64,000 nt of DNA, from positions 62,001 through 126,000 of the forward strand of contig JAUCBJ010007155.1 in assembly GCA_032718475.1 (NCBI GenBank). The letters run 5' to 3'. Below are positions 1 to 11,084 of the stretch, piece after piece. Numbering within the stretch: the first letter of the stretch is position 1; the number at the start of each line of letters is the position of its first letter. The translations under genes were made by a program, and so were the position numbers. Under the pieces are notes generated by a model. It saw only the letters and a program-made list of their open reading frames with translations. It ran no database searches and was not told where the DNA came from. This DNA is from Nemertoderma westbladi. Lineage: Eukaryota; Xenacoelomorpha; Nemertodermatida; Nemertodermatidae.

Positions 1-3000
1 TTGTATTTGTATCCATTGTCCATGATGTTGTATTTGTATCCATTGTCCATGCTGTTGTATTTGTATCCGTTATTACAGGAACGTCCGATGCTGTTGTATT
101 TGTATCCATTGTCCATGCTGTTGTATTTGTATCCATTGTCCATGCTGTTGTATTTGTATCCGTTATTACAGGAACGTCCATGCTGTTGTATTTGTATCCA
201 TTGTCCATGTCCAGTCCATGCTGTTGTATTTGTATCCGTTATTACAGGAACGTCAATGCTGTTGTATTTGTATCCATCATCCATGCTGTTGTATTTGTAT
301 CCATTGTCCATGCTGTTGTATCTGTATCCATTGTCCATGCTGTTGTATTTGTATCCGTTATTACAGGAACGTCCATGCTGTTGTATCTGTATCCATTGTC
401 CATGCTGTTGTATTTGTATCCGTTATTACAGGAACGTCCATGCTGTTGTATTTGTATCCATTGTCCATGTCCAGTCCATGCTGTTGTATTTGTATCCGTT
501 ATTACAGGAACGTCCATGCTGTTGTATTTGTATCCATTGTCCATGTCCAGTCCATGCTGTTGTATTTGTATCCGTTATTACAGGAACGTCAATGCTGTTG
601 TATTTGTATCCATTGTCCATGCTGTTGTATTTGTATCCATTGACCTGTTCATGCTGTTGTATTTGTATTCATTGACCTGTCCATGATGTTGTATTTGTAT
701 CCATTGTCCATGCTGTTGTATTTGTATCCGTTATTACAGGAACGTCCATGCTGTTGTATCTGTATCCATTGTCCATGCTGTTGTATTTGTATCCGTTATT
801 ACAGGAACGTCAATGCTGTTGTATTTGTATCCATTGTCCATGATGTTGTATTTGTATCCGTTATTACAGGAACGTCAATGCTGTTGTATTTGTATCCGTT
901 ATTACAGGAACGTCAATGCTGTTGTATTTGTATCCATTGTCCATGATGTTGTATTTGTATCCATTGTCCATGCTGTTGTATTTGTATCCGTTATTACAGG
1001 AACGTCCATGCTGTTGTATCTGTATCCATTGTCCATGCTGTTGTATTTGTATCCGTTATTACAGGAACGTCAATGCTGTTGTATTTGTATCCATTGTCCA
1101 TGATGTTGTATTTGTATCCATTGTCCATGCTGTTGTATTTGTATCCGTTATTACAGGAACGTCCGATGCTGTTGTATTTGTATCCATTGTCCATGCTGTT
1201 GTATTTGTATCCATTGTCCATGCTGTTGTATTTGTATCCGTTATTACAGGAACGTCCATGCTGTTGTATTTGTATCCATTGTCCATGTCCAGTCCATGCT
1301 GTTGTATTTGTATCCGTTATTACAGGAACGTCAATGCTGTTGTATTTGTATCCATCATCCATGCTGTTGTATTTGTATCCATTGTCCATGCTGTTGTATC
1401 TGTATCCATTGTCCATGCTGTTGTATTTGTATCCGTTATTACAGGAACGTCCATGCTGTTGTATCTGTATCCATTGTCCATGCTGTTGTATTTGTATCCG
1501 TTATTACAGGAACGTCCATGCTGTTGTATTTGTATCCATTGTCCATGTCCAGTCCATGCTGTTGTATTTGTATCCGTTATTACAGGAACGTCCATGCTGT
1601 TGTATTTGTATCCATTGTCCATGTCCAGTCCATGCTGTTGTATTTGTATCCGTTATTACAGGAACGTCAATGCTGTTGTATTTGTATCCATTGTCCATGC
1701 TGTTGTATTTGTATCCATTGACCTGTTCATGCTGTTGTATTTGTATTCATTGACCTGTCCATGATGTTGTATTTGTATCCATTGTCCATGCTGTTGTATT
1801 TGTATCCGTTATTACAGGAACGTCCATGCTGTTGTATCTGTATCCATTGTCCATGCTGTTGTATTTGTATCCGTTATTACAGGAACGTCAATGCTGTTGT
1901 ATTTGTATCCATTGTCCATGATGTTGTATTTGTATCCGTTATTACAGGAACGTCAATGCTGTTGTATTTGTATCCGTTATTACAGGAACGTCAATGCTGT
2001 TGTATTTGTATCCATTGTCCATGATGTTGTATTTGTATCCATTGTCCATGCTGTTGTATTTGTATCCGTTATTACAGGAACGTCCATGCTGTTGTATCTG
2101 TATCCATTGTCCATGCTGTTGTATTTGTATCCGTTATTACAGGAACGTCAATGCTGTTGTATTTGTATCCATTGTCCATGATGTTGTATTTGTATCCATT
2201 GTCCATGCTGTTGTATTTGTATCCGTTATTACAGGAACGTCCATGCTGTTGTATCTGTATCCATTGTCCATGCTGTTGTATTTGTATCCGTTATTACAGG
2301 AACGTCCATGCTGTTGTATTTGTATCCATTGTCCATGTCCAGTCCATGCTGTTGTATTTGTATCCGTTATTACAGGAACGTCCATGCTGTTGTATTTGTA
2401 TCCATTGTCCATGCTGTTGTATTTGTATCCGTTATTACAGGAACGTCAATGCTGTTGTATTTGTATCCATTGTCCATGATGTTGTATTTGTATCCATTGT
2501 CCATGCTGTTGTATTTGTATCCGTTATTACAGGAACGTCCGATGCTGTTGTATTTGTATCCATTGTCCATGCTGTTGTATTTGTATCCGTTATTACAGGA
2601 ACGTCAATGCTGTTGTATTTGTATCCGTGATTACAGGAACCTCCATGCTGTTGTATTTGTATCCGTGATTACAGGAACCTCCATGCTGTTGTATTTGTAT
2701 CCATTGTCCATGCTGTTGTATTTGTATCCATTGTCCATGTCCAGTCCATGCTGTTGTATTTGTATCCGTTATTACAGGAACGTCCATGCTGTTGTATTTG
2801 TATCCATTGTCCATGTCCAGTCCATGCTGTTGTATTTGTATCCGTTATTACAGGAACGTCCATGCTGTTGTATTTGTATCCATTGTCCATGTCCAGTCCA
2901 TGCTGTTGTATTTGTATCCGTTATTACAGGAACGTCCATGCTGTTGTATTTGTATCCATTGTCCATGTCCAGTCCATGCTGTTGTATTTGTATCCGTTAT

Positions 3001-4886
3001 TACAGGAACGTCAATGCTGTTGTATTTGTATCCATTGTCCATGCTGTTGTATTTGTATCCGTTATTACAGGAACCTCCATGCTGTTGTATTTGTATCCAT
3101 TGTCCATGATGTTGTATTTGTATCCATTGTCCATGTCCAGTCCATGCTGTTGTATTTGTATCCGTTATTACAGGAACGTCAATGCTGTTGTATTTGTATC
3201 CGTGATTACAGGAACCTCCATGCTGTTGTATTTGTATCCATTGTCCATGCTGTTGTATTTGTATCCATTGTCCATGTCCAGTCCATGCTGTTGTATTTGT
3301 ATCCGTTATTACAGGAACGTCCATGCTGTTGTATCTGTATCCATTGTCCATGCTGTTGTATTTGTATCCGTTATTACAGGAACCTCCATGCTGTTGTATT
3401 TGTATCCATTGTCCATGTCCAGTCCATGCTGTTGTATTTGTATCCATTGTCCATGCTGTTGTATTTGTATCCGTTATTACAGGAACGTCCATGCTGTTGT
3501 ATTTGTATCCATTGTCCATGCTGTTGTATTTGTATCCGTTATTACAGGAACCTCCATGCTGTTGTATTTGTATCCATTGTCCATGATGTTGTATTTGTAT
3601 CCATTGTCCATGATGTTGTATTTGTATCCATTGTCCATGCTGTTGTATTTGTATCCGTTATTACAGGAACGTCAATGCTGTTGTATTTGTATCCATTGTC
3701 CATGCTGTTGTATTTGTATCCGTTATTACAGGAACGTCAATGCTGTTGTATTTGTATCCATTGTCCATGATGTTGTATTTGTATCCATTGTCCATGTCCA
3801 GTCCATGCTGTTGTATTTGTATCCGTTATTACAGGAACGTCAATGCTGTTGTATTTGTATCCATTGTCCATGATGTTGTATTTGTATCCGTTATTACAGG
3901 AACGTCCGATGCTGTTGTATTTGTATCCATTGTCCATGCTGTTGTATTTGTATCCGTTATTACAGGAACGTCAATGCTGTTGTATTTGTATCCGTGATTA
4001 CAGGAACCTCCATGCTGTTGTATTTGTATCCATTGTCCATGCTGTTGTATTTGTATCCATTGTCCATGTCCAGTCCATGCTGTTGTATTTGTATCCGTTA
4101 TTACAGGAACGTCCATGCTGTTGTATCTGTATCCATTGTCCATGCTGTTGTATTTGTATCCGTTATTACAGGAACGTCCATGCTGTTGTATTTGTATCCA
4201 TTGTCCATGTCCAGTCCATGCTGTTGTATTTGTATCCGTTATTACAGGAACGTCCATGCTGTTGTATTTGTATCCATTGTCCATGCTGTTGTATTTGTAT
4301 CCGTTATTACAGGAACCTCCATGCTGTTGTATTTGTATCCATTGTCCATGATGTTGTATTTGTATCCATTGTCCATGATGTTGTATTTGTATCCATTGTC
4401 CATGCTGTTGTATTTGTATCCGTTATTACAGGAACGTCAATGCTGTTGTATTTGTATCCATTGTCCATGCTGTTGTATTTGTATCCGTTATTACAGGAAC
4501 GTCAATGCTGTTGTATTTGTATCCATTGTCCATGCTGTTGTATTTGTATCCATTGTCCATGCTGTTGTATTTGTATCCGTTATTACAGGAACGTCAATGC
4601 TGTTGTATTTGTATCCATTGTCCATGATGTTGTATTTGTATCCATTGTCCATGCTGTTGTATTTGTATCCGTTATTACAGGAACGTCCGATGCTGTTGTA
4701 TTTGTATCCATTGTCCATGCTGTTGTATTTGTATCCGTTATTACAGGAACGTCAATGCTGTTGTATTTGTATCCATTGTCCATGCTGTTGTATTTGTATC
4801 CGTTATTACAGGAACGTCCATGCTGTTGTATTTGTATCCATTGTCCATGCTGTTGTATTTGTATCCGTTATTACAGGAACGTCCAT
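1..4886. repeat. Minisatellite derived from a Rab33 coding exon
   Basis: This is an uninterrupted tandem array of two interleaved units. The short unit is 27 bp and the long unit is 38 bp; they differ by an 11-bp stretch containing ttattacagga, and an extra 11-bp spacer (atgtccagtcc) appears at intervals. The long unit read in the frame of the downstream exon gives [11 protein letters not shown], the Rab33 segment encoded at 4869-4901, so the array is built from that exon. Because 38 and 11 are not multiples of three, the reading frame changes along the array, and catgatg variants put TGA stops into each frame. It therefore cannot be translated as one protein. All the long open frames here are by-products of the repeat. 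The window begins inside the array, so its left end is not seen. Confidence 0.95.
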
Positions 4887-5026
4887 GCTGTTGTATTTGT
4901 TTACGATGTAACGAAGAAGTCATCATACGATAGTTTACAAAGTTGGGTGAACGAATGCGATCGTTATTCCCTTGATCAGACGATACCCAGATTGGTTGTG
5001 GGTAACAAATGCGATCTAAGTGACAG
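4869..5026 (+). CDS. RAB33: Rab33-like small GTPase, internal exon (5' end lost in array)
   Basis: This exon encodes the middle of a Rab GTPase that most resembles vertebrate Rab33A/B, a Golgi Rab that acts in retrograde transport and binds the autophagy protein ATG16L1. The frame reads [17 protein letters not shown], then a helix, then [10 protein letters not shown]. The G4 guanine-binding motif NKCD is intact. The donor is AG|GTTGGT at 5027, in phase 2. It joins the acceptor at 11814 to give CDLSDRVSVPTNE, which aligns with the Rab33B region CDL...VPTD. The first 33 nt of the exon (4869-4901) are identical to the long unit of the upstream minisatellite, so the true 5' boundary is hidden. 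P-loop, switch I and switch II would lie before the window. Family assignment is strong; whether the locus is still functional is unknown. Confidence 0.85.
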
Positions 5027-5312
5027 GTTGGTCACATTAATATTTATGTACTTACTAGAAGTTTCGGACTTATTTAATTAGCACAACATAATAACTATAT
5101 ATTCGAGGTAAATAAAGAAGCACTGTATTCTTCATATTTATATTGTATTAGTCTCCGGCTTGATTGGGAATATTTACACGAACGAGCGTAAGCGAATGAA
5201 TGAAATATGAAACGAGAACCTGAAGTGAAATACAGGTACTTTATTTTAATCGGATATTTCGTTTTATTTTCAAGTTTTGAAGTTTTATTAATTAGAAATC
5301 TTATATTATACC
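5027..5312. other. Start of the Rab33 intron, no feature seen
   Basis: This is AT-rich intron sequence after the donor at 5027. I see no gene or clear repeat in it. Confidence 0.6.
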
Positions 5313-5692
5313 GGTCTATTACTTTGACAGACAGATCGCTGGATAGACCGAAAAACCGACAGCCAGACATACAGACATAGTAGTTTTGGTTAAATGTGAA
5401 AACTGGCGTCGGAAATTAAATCAGCAGTCAGGATAACCCCCAAAACATGATTTTTAGCTTGGTGGAATGCTTTCCTAAATTTTAACACACAGACGGACAT
5501 ACAGACAGACAGACATAATATACTTCTCTAAATGTGAAAACTGACATTGAAATCAGCGACCAGGAAAACCACAACAGAAATTTTTTAGCTTGATGGTATG
5601 ATGTCCTTATATTTTTGACAGACAGATTGTCGGACGGACAGACAGACTGACATAAAGACATACTAGTTTTCGTTAAAAGTAAATCTGAAGTT
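5313..5692. repeat. Dispersed repeat with gacagaca core, about three tandem units
   Basis: Roughly 140-bp units each contain gacagacaga-type runs, a gtgaaaactg segment, a ccaggaaaaccc segment and a ttttagcttg segment. The continuation of the last unit is found at 9661-9790, beyond the LINE that split it. Related units lie at 26430-26780. Confidence 0.75.
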
Positions 5693-6018
5693 TGGAATAG
5701 ATAGATTTATTTATACATTATGTAAAAACAATAACAAATACACCAAACAATGTACCGGTATAAAGGTATTGTCCAACATAACATAGGATTACCCCTAAAG
5801 CTTTGCAGCTTATTTCCAAGGGGGTCCTTTATGTTACTTGGTTACAAATACAATATTACACTACGCTAACCTAAAACCAATATAAAACGTAATTACACTA
5901 TGTACATGTACAACTTTACCGAGAGCGTGACAATGCCCGACTCAACGATAAAGATGTAATGTACAGAACAATTTATTATAAAACGTAATTACAGTATAAA
6001 TAGTAAATAATTAATAAA

Positions 6019-7476
6019 CTAATAACTTACTGTAGGACTATTGTACCTATTTTTACATTGCACACGGAGATGAGATTTAACTGCAGATTTAAAAGAATGT
6101 TGATTATTTGGGTTTTTAATTTCATTAGGCAGAGCGTTACAATTTTTTATGCCGTTAAAAAAGAAAGTATCAGATTCAAAGGATTTACAATTCGGGAGGT
6201 AGAAGTTTGAAGCACTAGCTCTGGTACTGTAAGAGTGTGTATCGCGTACTCTGTTGAATTTTTGTTTTAGGTAATTGGGACATTTACCATTATACACTTT
6301 ATGCACATGGTTAAGGCGTAGCTGCTTAACTCTACTATCTAAGTTAAGTAGTCCAGATTCAGAAAAGTCATCTGGAGTTAGGTGGTGCCTAGGTTTGTAG
6401 TCTTTAATAAATCGTACTACTATATTCTGAGCTACTTGTAATTTACATTTAAGCTGTTTGGTTAAGCCTTCATACCAAGAAGAGCAAGCATAGTCCATGT
6501 GACACTGTATTAAAGAAGAGCAAAGTAACTTGCGGGAGTCGGTGTTCAAACTATTTTTATTTCTGTATAGAAACCTAAGCCTACTGTTAACTTTCGAGAA
6601 AATATTTTTCACTGTACTTTCTCCTGATAAGCAGTTATCCAATGTGGCGCCTAAATATTTAACTTCCTTTTTATTTTCAATCTTATGTCCATTACTAGTG
6701 ACTTCAAACTTAGTTACCTTCTTTAACTTTCTTTTGGAACCAAACAAAATACTTTCAGTTTTACCGTAGTGAATGGATAGCTTATTATCAACCAACCACT
6801 CATTACAGGATTCTAGAACTGCACTTAACTTTTGGGAAATATGGATAGGATCTTTATGAGAGAAAATAAGAGCACTGTCGTCGGCATATAAAATGAGTTT
6901 AAAATCGGGATCTATACTACTTATCATATCATTTACATAGCAAACAAAAAGCAGAGGACCTAATATACTACCTTGCGGTACACCACAGGCAATCTCTTGT
7001 ACAGTAGACTGCGATTTGCTAATGACTACAGTTTGACCTCTGTCTGACAGGTAGGACTTGAACCAGTCTATAGAACCTACACCCATCAGGCCTAACTTAC
7101 CAAGCAGAATTTCGTGATCTACAGTATCGAAAGCCTTTTGTAGGTCCAACATTACCATACCAGTATATAAACCCTTTGCGTTATTACATCTAATTGTATC
7201 AGTTAAGTTAATAAGGCAGGTGTCTGTAGAATATGATTTACGAAAACCGGACTGAAGTTCATGGATCAGATTTAGCCTACTAAGATGTGCTTCCAGCTGT
7301 AGAAAAACAGAACGTTCTAGAATTTTAGATACAATACTTAAGATACTAACAGGTCTGTAATTACAGGGTTCTACTTTACTATTCTTTTTATACAGAGGAA
7401 CAACCTTAGCTAATTTCAGTTCGTCTGGTACTACATTATCTACGATAGAGTAATTAATAATAAAAGTAATAGGCAC
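6019..7476 (-). CDS. LINE reverse transcriptase (CR1-like)
   Basis: This frame copies LINE RNA into DNA at the nicked target. It runs through the conserved RT blocks: [15 protein letters not shown], then [14 protein letters not shown], then [14 protein letters not shown], then [13 protein letters not shown] and the catalytic YADD box. The C-terminal part ([10 protein letters not shown] and the segment after it) is the typical LINE thumb and tail. About 130 codons before it (7477-7863) belong to the same protein in shifted frames: ENKDNPKSLWSTL just after the first break, and [15 protein letters not shown] after the second. The RT blocks themselves are intact. It follows the endonuclease frame at 7864-9513 on the same strand. 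Confidence 0.9.
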   Translation of the reverse strand: MPITFIINYSIVDNVVPDELKLAKVVPLYKKNSKVEPCNYRPVSILSIVSKILERSVFLQLEAHLSRLNLIHELQSGFRKSYSTDTCLINLTDTIRCNNAKGLYTGMVMLDLQKAFDTVDHEILLGKLGLMGVGSIDWFKSYLSDRGQTVVISKSQSTVQEIACGVPQGSILGPLLFVCYVNDMISSIDPDFKLILYADDSALIFSHKDPIHISQKLSAVLESCNEWLVDNKLSIHYGKTESILFGSKRKLKKVTKFEVTSNGHKIENKKEVKYLGATLDNCLSGESTVKNIFSKVNSRLRFLYRNKNSLNTDSRKLLCSSLIQCHMDYACSSWYEGLTKQLKCKLQVAQNIVVRFIKDYKPRHHLTPDDFSESGLLNLDSRVKQLRLNHVHKVYNGKCPNYLKQKFNRVRDTHSYSTRASASNFYLPNCKSFESDTFFFNGIKNCNALPNEIKNPNNQHSFKSAVKSHLRVQCKNRYNSPTVSY

Positions 7477-7863
7477 TTTAAGTACTTCAGCACCATCCTT
7501 AAGAAAACGGGCAGGTATTAGATCTAGACCGGTACTTTTTGAGGCTGATAGGCTAAGTAGATTTTTAAAAACGAAATCCTCAGAAACGGGTTTTAAAAAT
7601 AACTTTTCTGAATTTTGTAACTTTTCTAAGTAAAAATTATTTAGAGTTTCGGACCCTATACTATATTTATTACTTGATACGGTAATTTCTTAACTAAATT
7701 AGAGGCAACATTAGTAAAATAATTATTAAATAAATTACTAACTAGAGTATGATCATGAATCAGCTCACCGTTATCTTGCAGAACAATATTCGATTTAGAT
7801 TTAAGGTTTTTATAACCTAAAGATATTAGGGTAGACCATAGACTTTTAGGATTATCTTTATTC

Positions 7864-9513
7864 TCACTTATTTTTGTACAAATATTCAGATTTAGCTTTT
7901 TTTATTTCCCGTTGGACAAGGTTTCTATATTTGCAGTAATTATTATAATCAGCTAAAACACGGTATTTCCTACATTTATACAAATAGTTATCTCTTTCTC
8001 TGATATTACTAAGAATACCCGAGGTCATCCAGGGCTCAGTGCGTTGTTTAAGACTAATTTCTTTAATTGGTGCTACAGTATTAAGTGCCTTTAAAAATAT
8101 ATCTTTAAAAACAGTGTACGCAAGGTTAATGTCAGCGGCCTTAAAACAGGGTTCCCAGTCAGAATTAACTAACAAACTTAAAAAGCGTTCCTTGCTGTAA
8201 TTTTTCATAGACCTAACTGTTACTGTTTTATGATCCCCGAAAAAAGATTTTTGTATCTTTCTTGTGCAAAAAACTATAAAATGATCGCTTAGACCTATAG
8301 GTAAAACCCCAGATTGAGAAATAATATCGGTATTATTACAAAGGATGTGATCAAGTAAAGTAGAAGTTTTACTGGTAATTCTGGTAGAATCTCGAATAAT
8401 TTGTTTTAAACCAAACAAATTTAAAATACTTTGGTACTGTTTACAGATGGGGGATGCTTTGTGATGGTAACAGATATTAAAATCACCTAAGAAATATATT
8501 TCACAGTCTGACCTAAGATTACATAAAATTGTATTTTCAAAATTTTGCAAAAAATCTGATTGTTTAGGGGGCCGATATAAAGTACCGATTAAAATAGGTT
8601 TAGTTTTAGGAAGTAAAAGTTCCACCAGTAAAACTTCGTCACAAGTCTCTAAATCTTCCCTACGATTAAAAGCTAAATCACATCGAATGTAAGTACAGAC
8701 ACCACCACCGTGTCTGTCCCTATCCTTACGTAAAACTACGTAATTATCAATATAAATTTCTCCATCAGAAACACTATCATCGAGCCAAGTTTCAGAGATT
8801 GTTAAAACTGCTGGGTTGGATTTATTGATTAAAATACGAATTTCGGAAAGTTTTGGAAGCAGAGATCGTGCGTTTAAGTGCAAAAAATGCAGACCTTTTT
8901 TCTTAAAAAAATTAAAAGTTTCACTCTCAGCATCACTTGGAGTTTGCAGAGGCGATGTGAGAAATGAATCGTCGGTTTCTGATTCTAAAATTGTATCATG
9001 AAAGGGAAGTTCGGTAAAAATACAGCTATTGCAGAGAAAACTTGGTTCAAGATTGTTTCTGGTGGAGAATAAATTACTGCGTTTCCTACGGTAACATTTT
9101 AAATGTACAAATGTGTCACAACTCTCGCATTGGACGATCTTACTCCGAGAGTTTGTTCCTCGTTGACAGACGGGACAGTTGATCTTCGGGGCCCGCGTCC
9201 TGCTGGGTCCTGGGTTGGTCTCAATATCCCCAGCCAGAGACAGTAGACAGAGTTTAGCGATTAGGCCTCTAGATCGTGGAGAGGAGACCCAAGATCTTCT
9301 TCCCCGACGAGAGCAGTAGAGGCTAAATCCACTCGTCGACCACATCTCCGTCGATTCGGCGCGGCAGTTCGAAACGGTAGCGACAGGGTGTTCCGCAAAC
9401 CAGTCCAATACGGGTATTGGGTGGGTTGCAGGGTTACCCCGCGGATCGGATGGTTCTGCCACAACGAAACGACCCAGAACGATGAAAACTGTGGAGATTA
9501 AGAGCGGGGACAT
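7864..9513 (-). CDS. LINE N-terminal ORF: 2A-like peptide, PHD finger, endonuclease
   Basis: This 549-residue frame is the N-terminal part of the CR1-like element. Residues 1-20 form a hydrophobic signal-peptide-like start (MSPLLISTVFIVLGRFVVAE). Residues 94-103 are AGDIETNPGP, matching the 2A ribosome-skipping consensus D-x-E-x-N-P-G-P, with the skip expected between G102 and P103. A C4HC3 zinc finger of PHD type follows (C113, C116, C129, C132, H137, C140, C161, C164). The AP-type endonuclease spans roughly residues 205-430, with LNARSLLPK, ISETWLDD, FLGDFNI and LSDHFIVF. The frame ends at a TGA just after EIKKAKSEYLYKNK. One base of shift there continues into the region before the RT, so this is a frame break within one protein. 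The start is the first ATG after the 5' leader. Confidence 0.85.
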   Translation of the reverse strand: MSPLLISTVFIVLGRFVVAEPSDPRGNPATHPIPVLDWFAEHPVATVSNCRAESTEMWSTSGFSLYCSRRGRRSWVSSPRSRGLIAKLCLLSLAGDIETNPGPSRTRAPKINCPVCQRGTNSRSKIVQCESCDTFVHLKCYRRKRSNLFSTRNNLEPSFLCNSCIFTELPFHDTILESETDDSFLTSPLQTPSDAESETFNFFKKKGLHFLHLNARSLLPKLSEIRILINKSNPAVLTISETWLDDSVSDGEIYIDNYVVLRKDRDRHGGGVCTYIRCDLAFNRREDLETCDEVLLVELLLPKTKPILIGTLYRPPKQSDFLQNFENTILCNLRSDCEIYFLGDFNICYHHKASPICKQYQSILNLFGLKQIIRDSTRITSKTSTLLDHILCNNTDIISQSGVLPIGLSDHFIVFCTRKIQKSFFGDHKTVTVRSMKNYSKERFLSLLVNSDWEPCFKAADINLAYTVFKDIFLKALNTVAPIKEISLKQRTEPWMTSGILSNIRERDNYLYKCRKYRVLADYNNYCKYRNLVQREIKKAKSEYLYKNK

Positions 9514-9559
9514 TGTGCTGTCTGGCTGTAGTCTGACTCAGGGATAAAAACTGTATAGG

Positions 9560-9637
9560 CCTAGTACCGGTATCTTTCTTGGTCTTATTGTCGGCAGACC
9601 TAGTACCGGTATCTTTCTTGGTCTTATTGTCGGCAGG
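9560..9637. repeat. 39-bp doublet in the LINE 5' leader
   Basis: Two adjacent 39-bp copies, 9560-9598 and 9599-9637, differ only at the last base. Each contains agtaccggtatct and ttggtcttattg. They sit at the 5' end of the LINE on the minus strand, where promoter monomers occur in some LINE families. Confidence 0.8.
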
Positions 9638-9860
9638 CCTACAGGGCGATTCGGCAGGCCTGGAATGATATCAACTACCATGAAAACCACCATTACAAAA
9701 CCTTTAGCTAAGATGTATGCTTTTGTTATATTTTGACAGACAAACTGTCAGAAACACAATCCCAGACAGACGAGACACTTTTCACAGACACTTTCACACA
9801 CAGAGTAAGGTTAACATTATCACTCATAACTTTTGAACCACATTAGCTATTAACTACGGT

Positions 9861-10534
9861 ATAATTTCTTATAATGTTTTCTATGGAGAGTGATTTTAGA
9901 TCCATTAAAATACACATTTAATCTCAATCATTTCACACGTGACGTATATCAATTGAAAGCGGAGAGTCTTGTGCATCTTTTTACACTATAATAAATTAAA
10001 TTCATGATGAGGAACATTGATAAAATGCTGTTCACAATTGTCAACTTAGCAGATTGCCTGACCGGTATGCAGCCTAATACAGCGCTGTTCCGTGCTGTAT
10101 TGAGTACGGTAAGGCATACAGATTAGAAGTACAGATTAATAATAATACTAAACGGTCAGTAATGGTCGAAAATTGTAATACCGGTCAGCCGGTACTATAA
10201 TAATTGGTAGTAGGCTACTCAGCTCCTTGGAATATTTTAAATGTGTACCGCAGTACCGGTCACCGGTAGCGTAAGCAATACACAGATACATACAGCAATG
10301 GAATAGGCAGACAGACCAGGCTGGTGCTTGTCGGTCAGGCAATCTGTCGAGTTACAATTGTGAACTGCATTTTATCAATGTTCCTCATCATGAATTTAAT
10401 TAATTATTGTGTCAAAAGACGCACAAGCCTCTCCGTTTTCAATTGATATAAGCCACGGGTGAAATGATTGAGATTAAATGTGTATTTGAATGAATTGAAA
10501 ATCGCTGTCCATAGAAAACACGATTAGAAATTAT
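9861..10534. mobile_element. Fold-back element with 204-bp arms
   Basis: The segments 9861-10064 and 10331-10534 are imperfect reverse complements, roughly 85-90 percent by eye. Both contain the caattcatgatgaggaaca region in opposite orientation. The 266-bp centre holds no ORF. It includes a small hairpin (aatacagc ... gctgtatt) near 10075-10105. No clear target duplication was found. It lies in the Rab33 intron. Confidence 0.75.
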
Positions 10535-10936
10535 CAGATCACTTTGTAGTGACGTCAAATCCGTAGAAACCAATCACAGTCGATTTTTGAAATTGGCTTC
10601 CCGGGCTTACTTAAACCCGCCATTTGGACACTTCGACGCCATTCTCACAAATTCAGTATCCATTTCAAATGTCTTAGCCGGTCGTCCACGGCTATACACC
10701 TACCTTGTGTTGGTTGCCAGAAAAGTAGATCTGGTATGACCTCGTCTTTACTTCGCCAGCAGTGCCCACTGAATCTTAATCTACGTTCACGGAGGGTGGT
10801 CGATTCGATATAGGTGGTATTGTACCATAAAGCTCGGCGTTTGTCATATGTGGGCCGTGGGGCGAGTCACGCAGTCAGGACGAGCCTTAGCGCACAATTA
10901 TAATTAGTAAATGGGGCAAAATTTCATGTCCGGTTG

Positions 10937-10967
<31 letters not shown>

Positions 10968-11084
10968 TGAAAAATTAATTCGTAACTAACTTTTGAAGAT
11001 ATTTAACCATTTTCAACCAAATTTTGTATGGGCATACTAGAGAAAAAGTTCCAATATTTTTGAAAGTGGCGGCAAATACCTCTC
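10535..11084. other. Intron sequence with a tctg simple repeat
   Basis: There is no gene here. A tctg-rich run occupies about 10928-10966; it is the complement of the gacagaca motif seen elsewhere. The rest looks unique. Confidence 0.6.

Larger units (their letters stand above)
5699..9660 (-). mobile_element. CR1-like non-LTR retrotransposon, degenerate
   Basis: A LINE of about 4 kb lies on the minus strand inside the Rab33 intron. It is bracketed by the 6-bp duplication tggaat (5693-5698 and 9661-9666). The flanks join to restore one unit of the gacagaca repeat, which supports these limits. In element order it has a 5' leader with a 39-bp doublet, an N-terminal 2A-like peptide, a PHD finger, an AP-type endonuclease and a reverse transcriptase. 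The 3' tail is AT-rich (aataaatctatctatt) with no long poly-A. Two frame breaks, near 7866 and near 7685, separate endonuclease from reverse transcriptase, so this copy is probably dead unless they are sequencing errors. The PHD plus endonuclease plus RT layout fits CR1-type elements; clade placement is inferred from layout and motifs. Confidence 0.88.

Noticed and set aside
1-4911. Long plus-strand frames of up to 521 codons with MLLYLYPLS repeats
   Set aside because: They are by-products of a stop-poor minisatellite; frames shift with each 38-bp unit and TGA variants interrupt all three.
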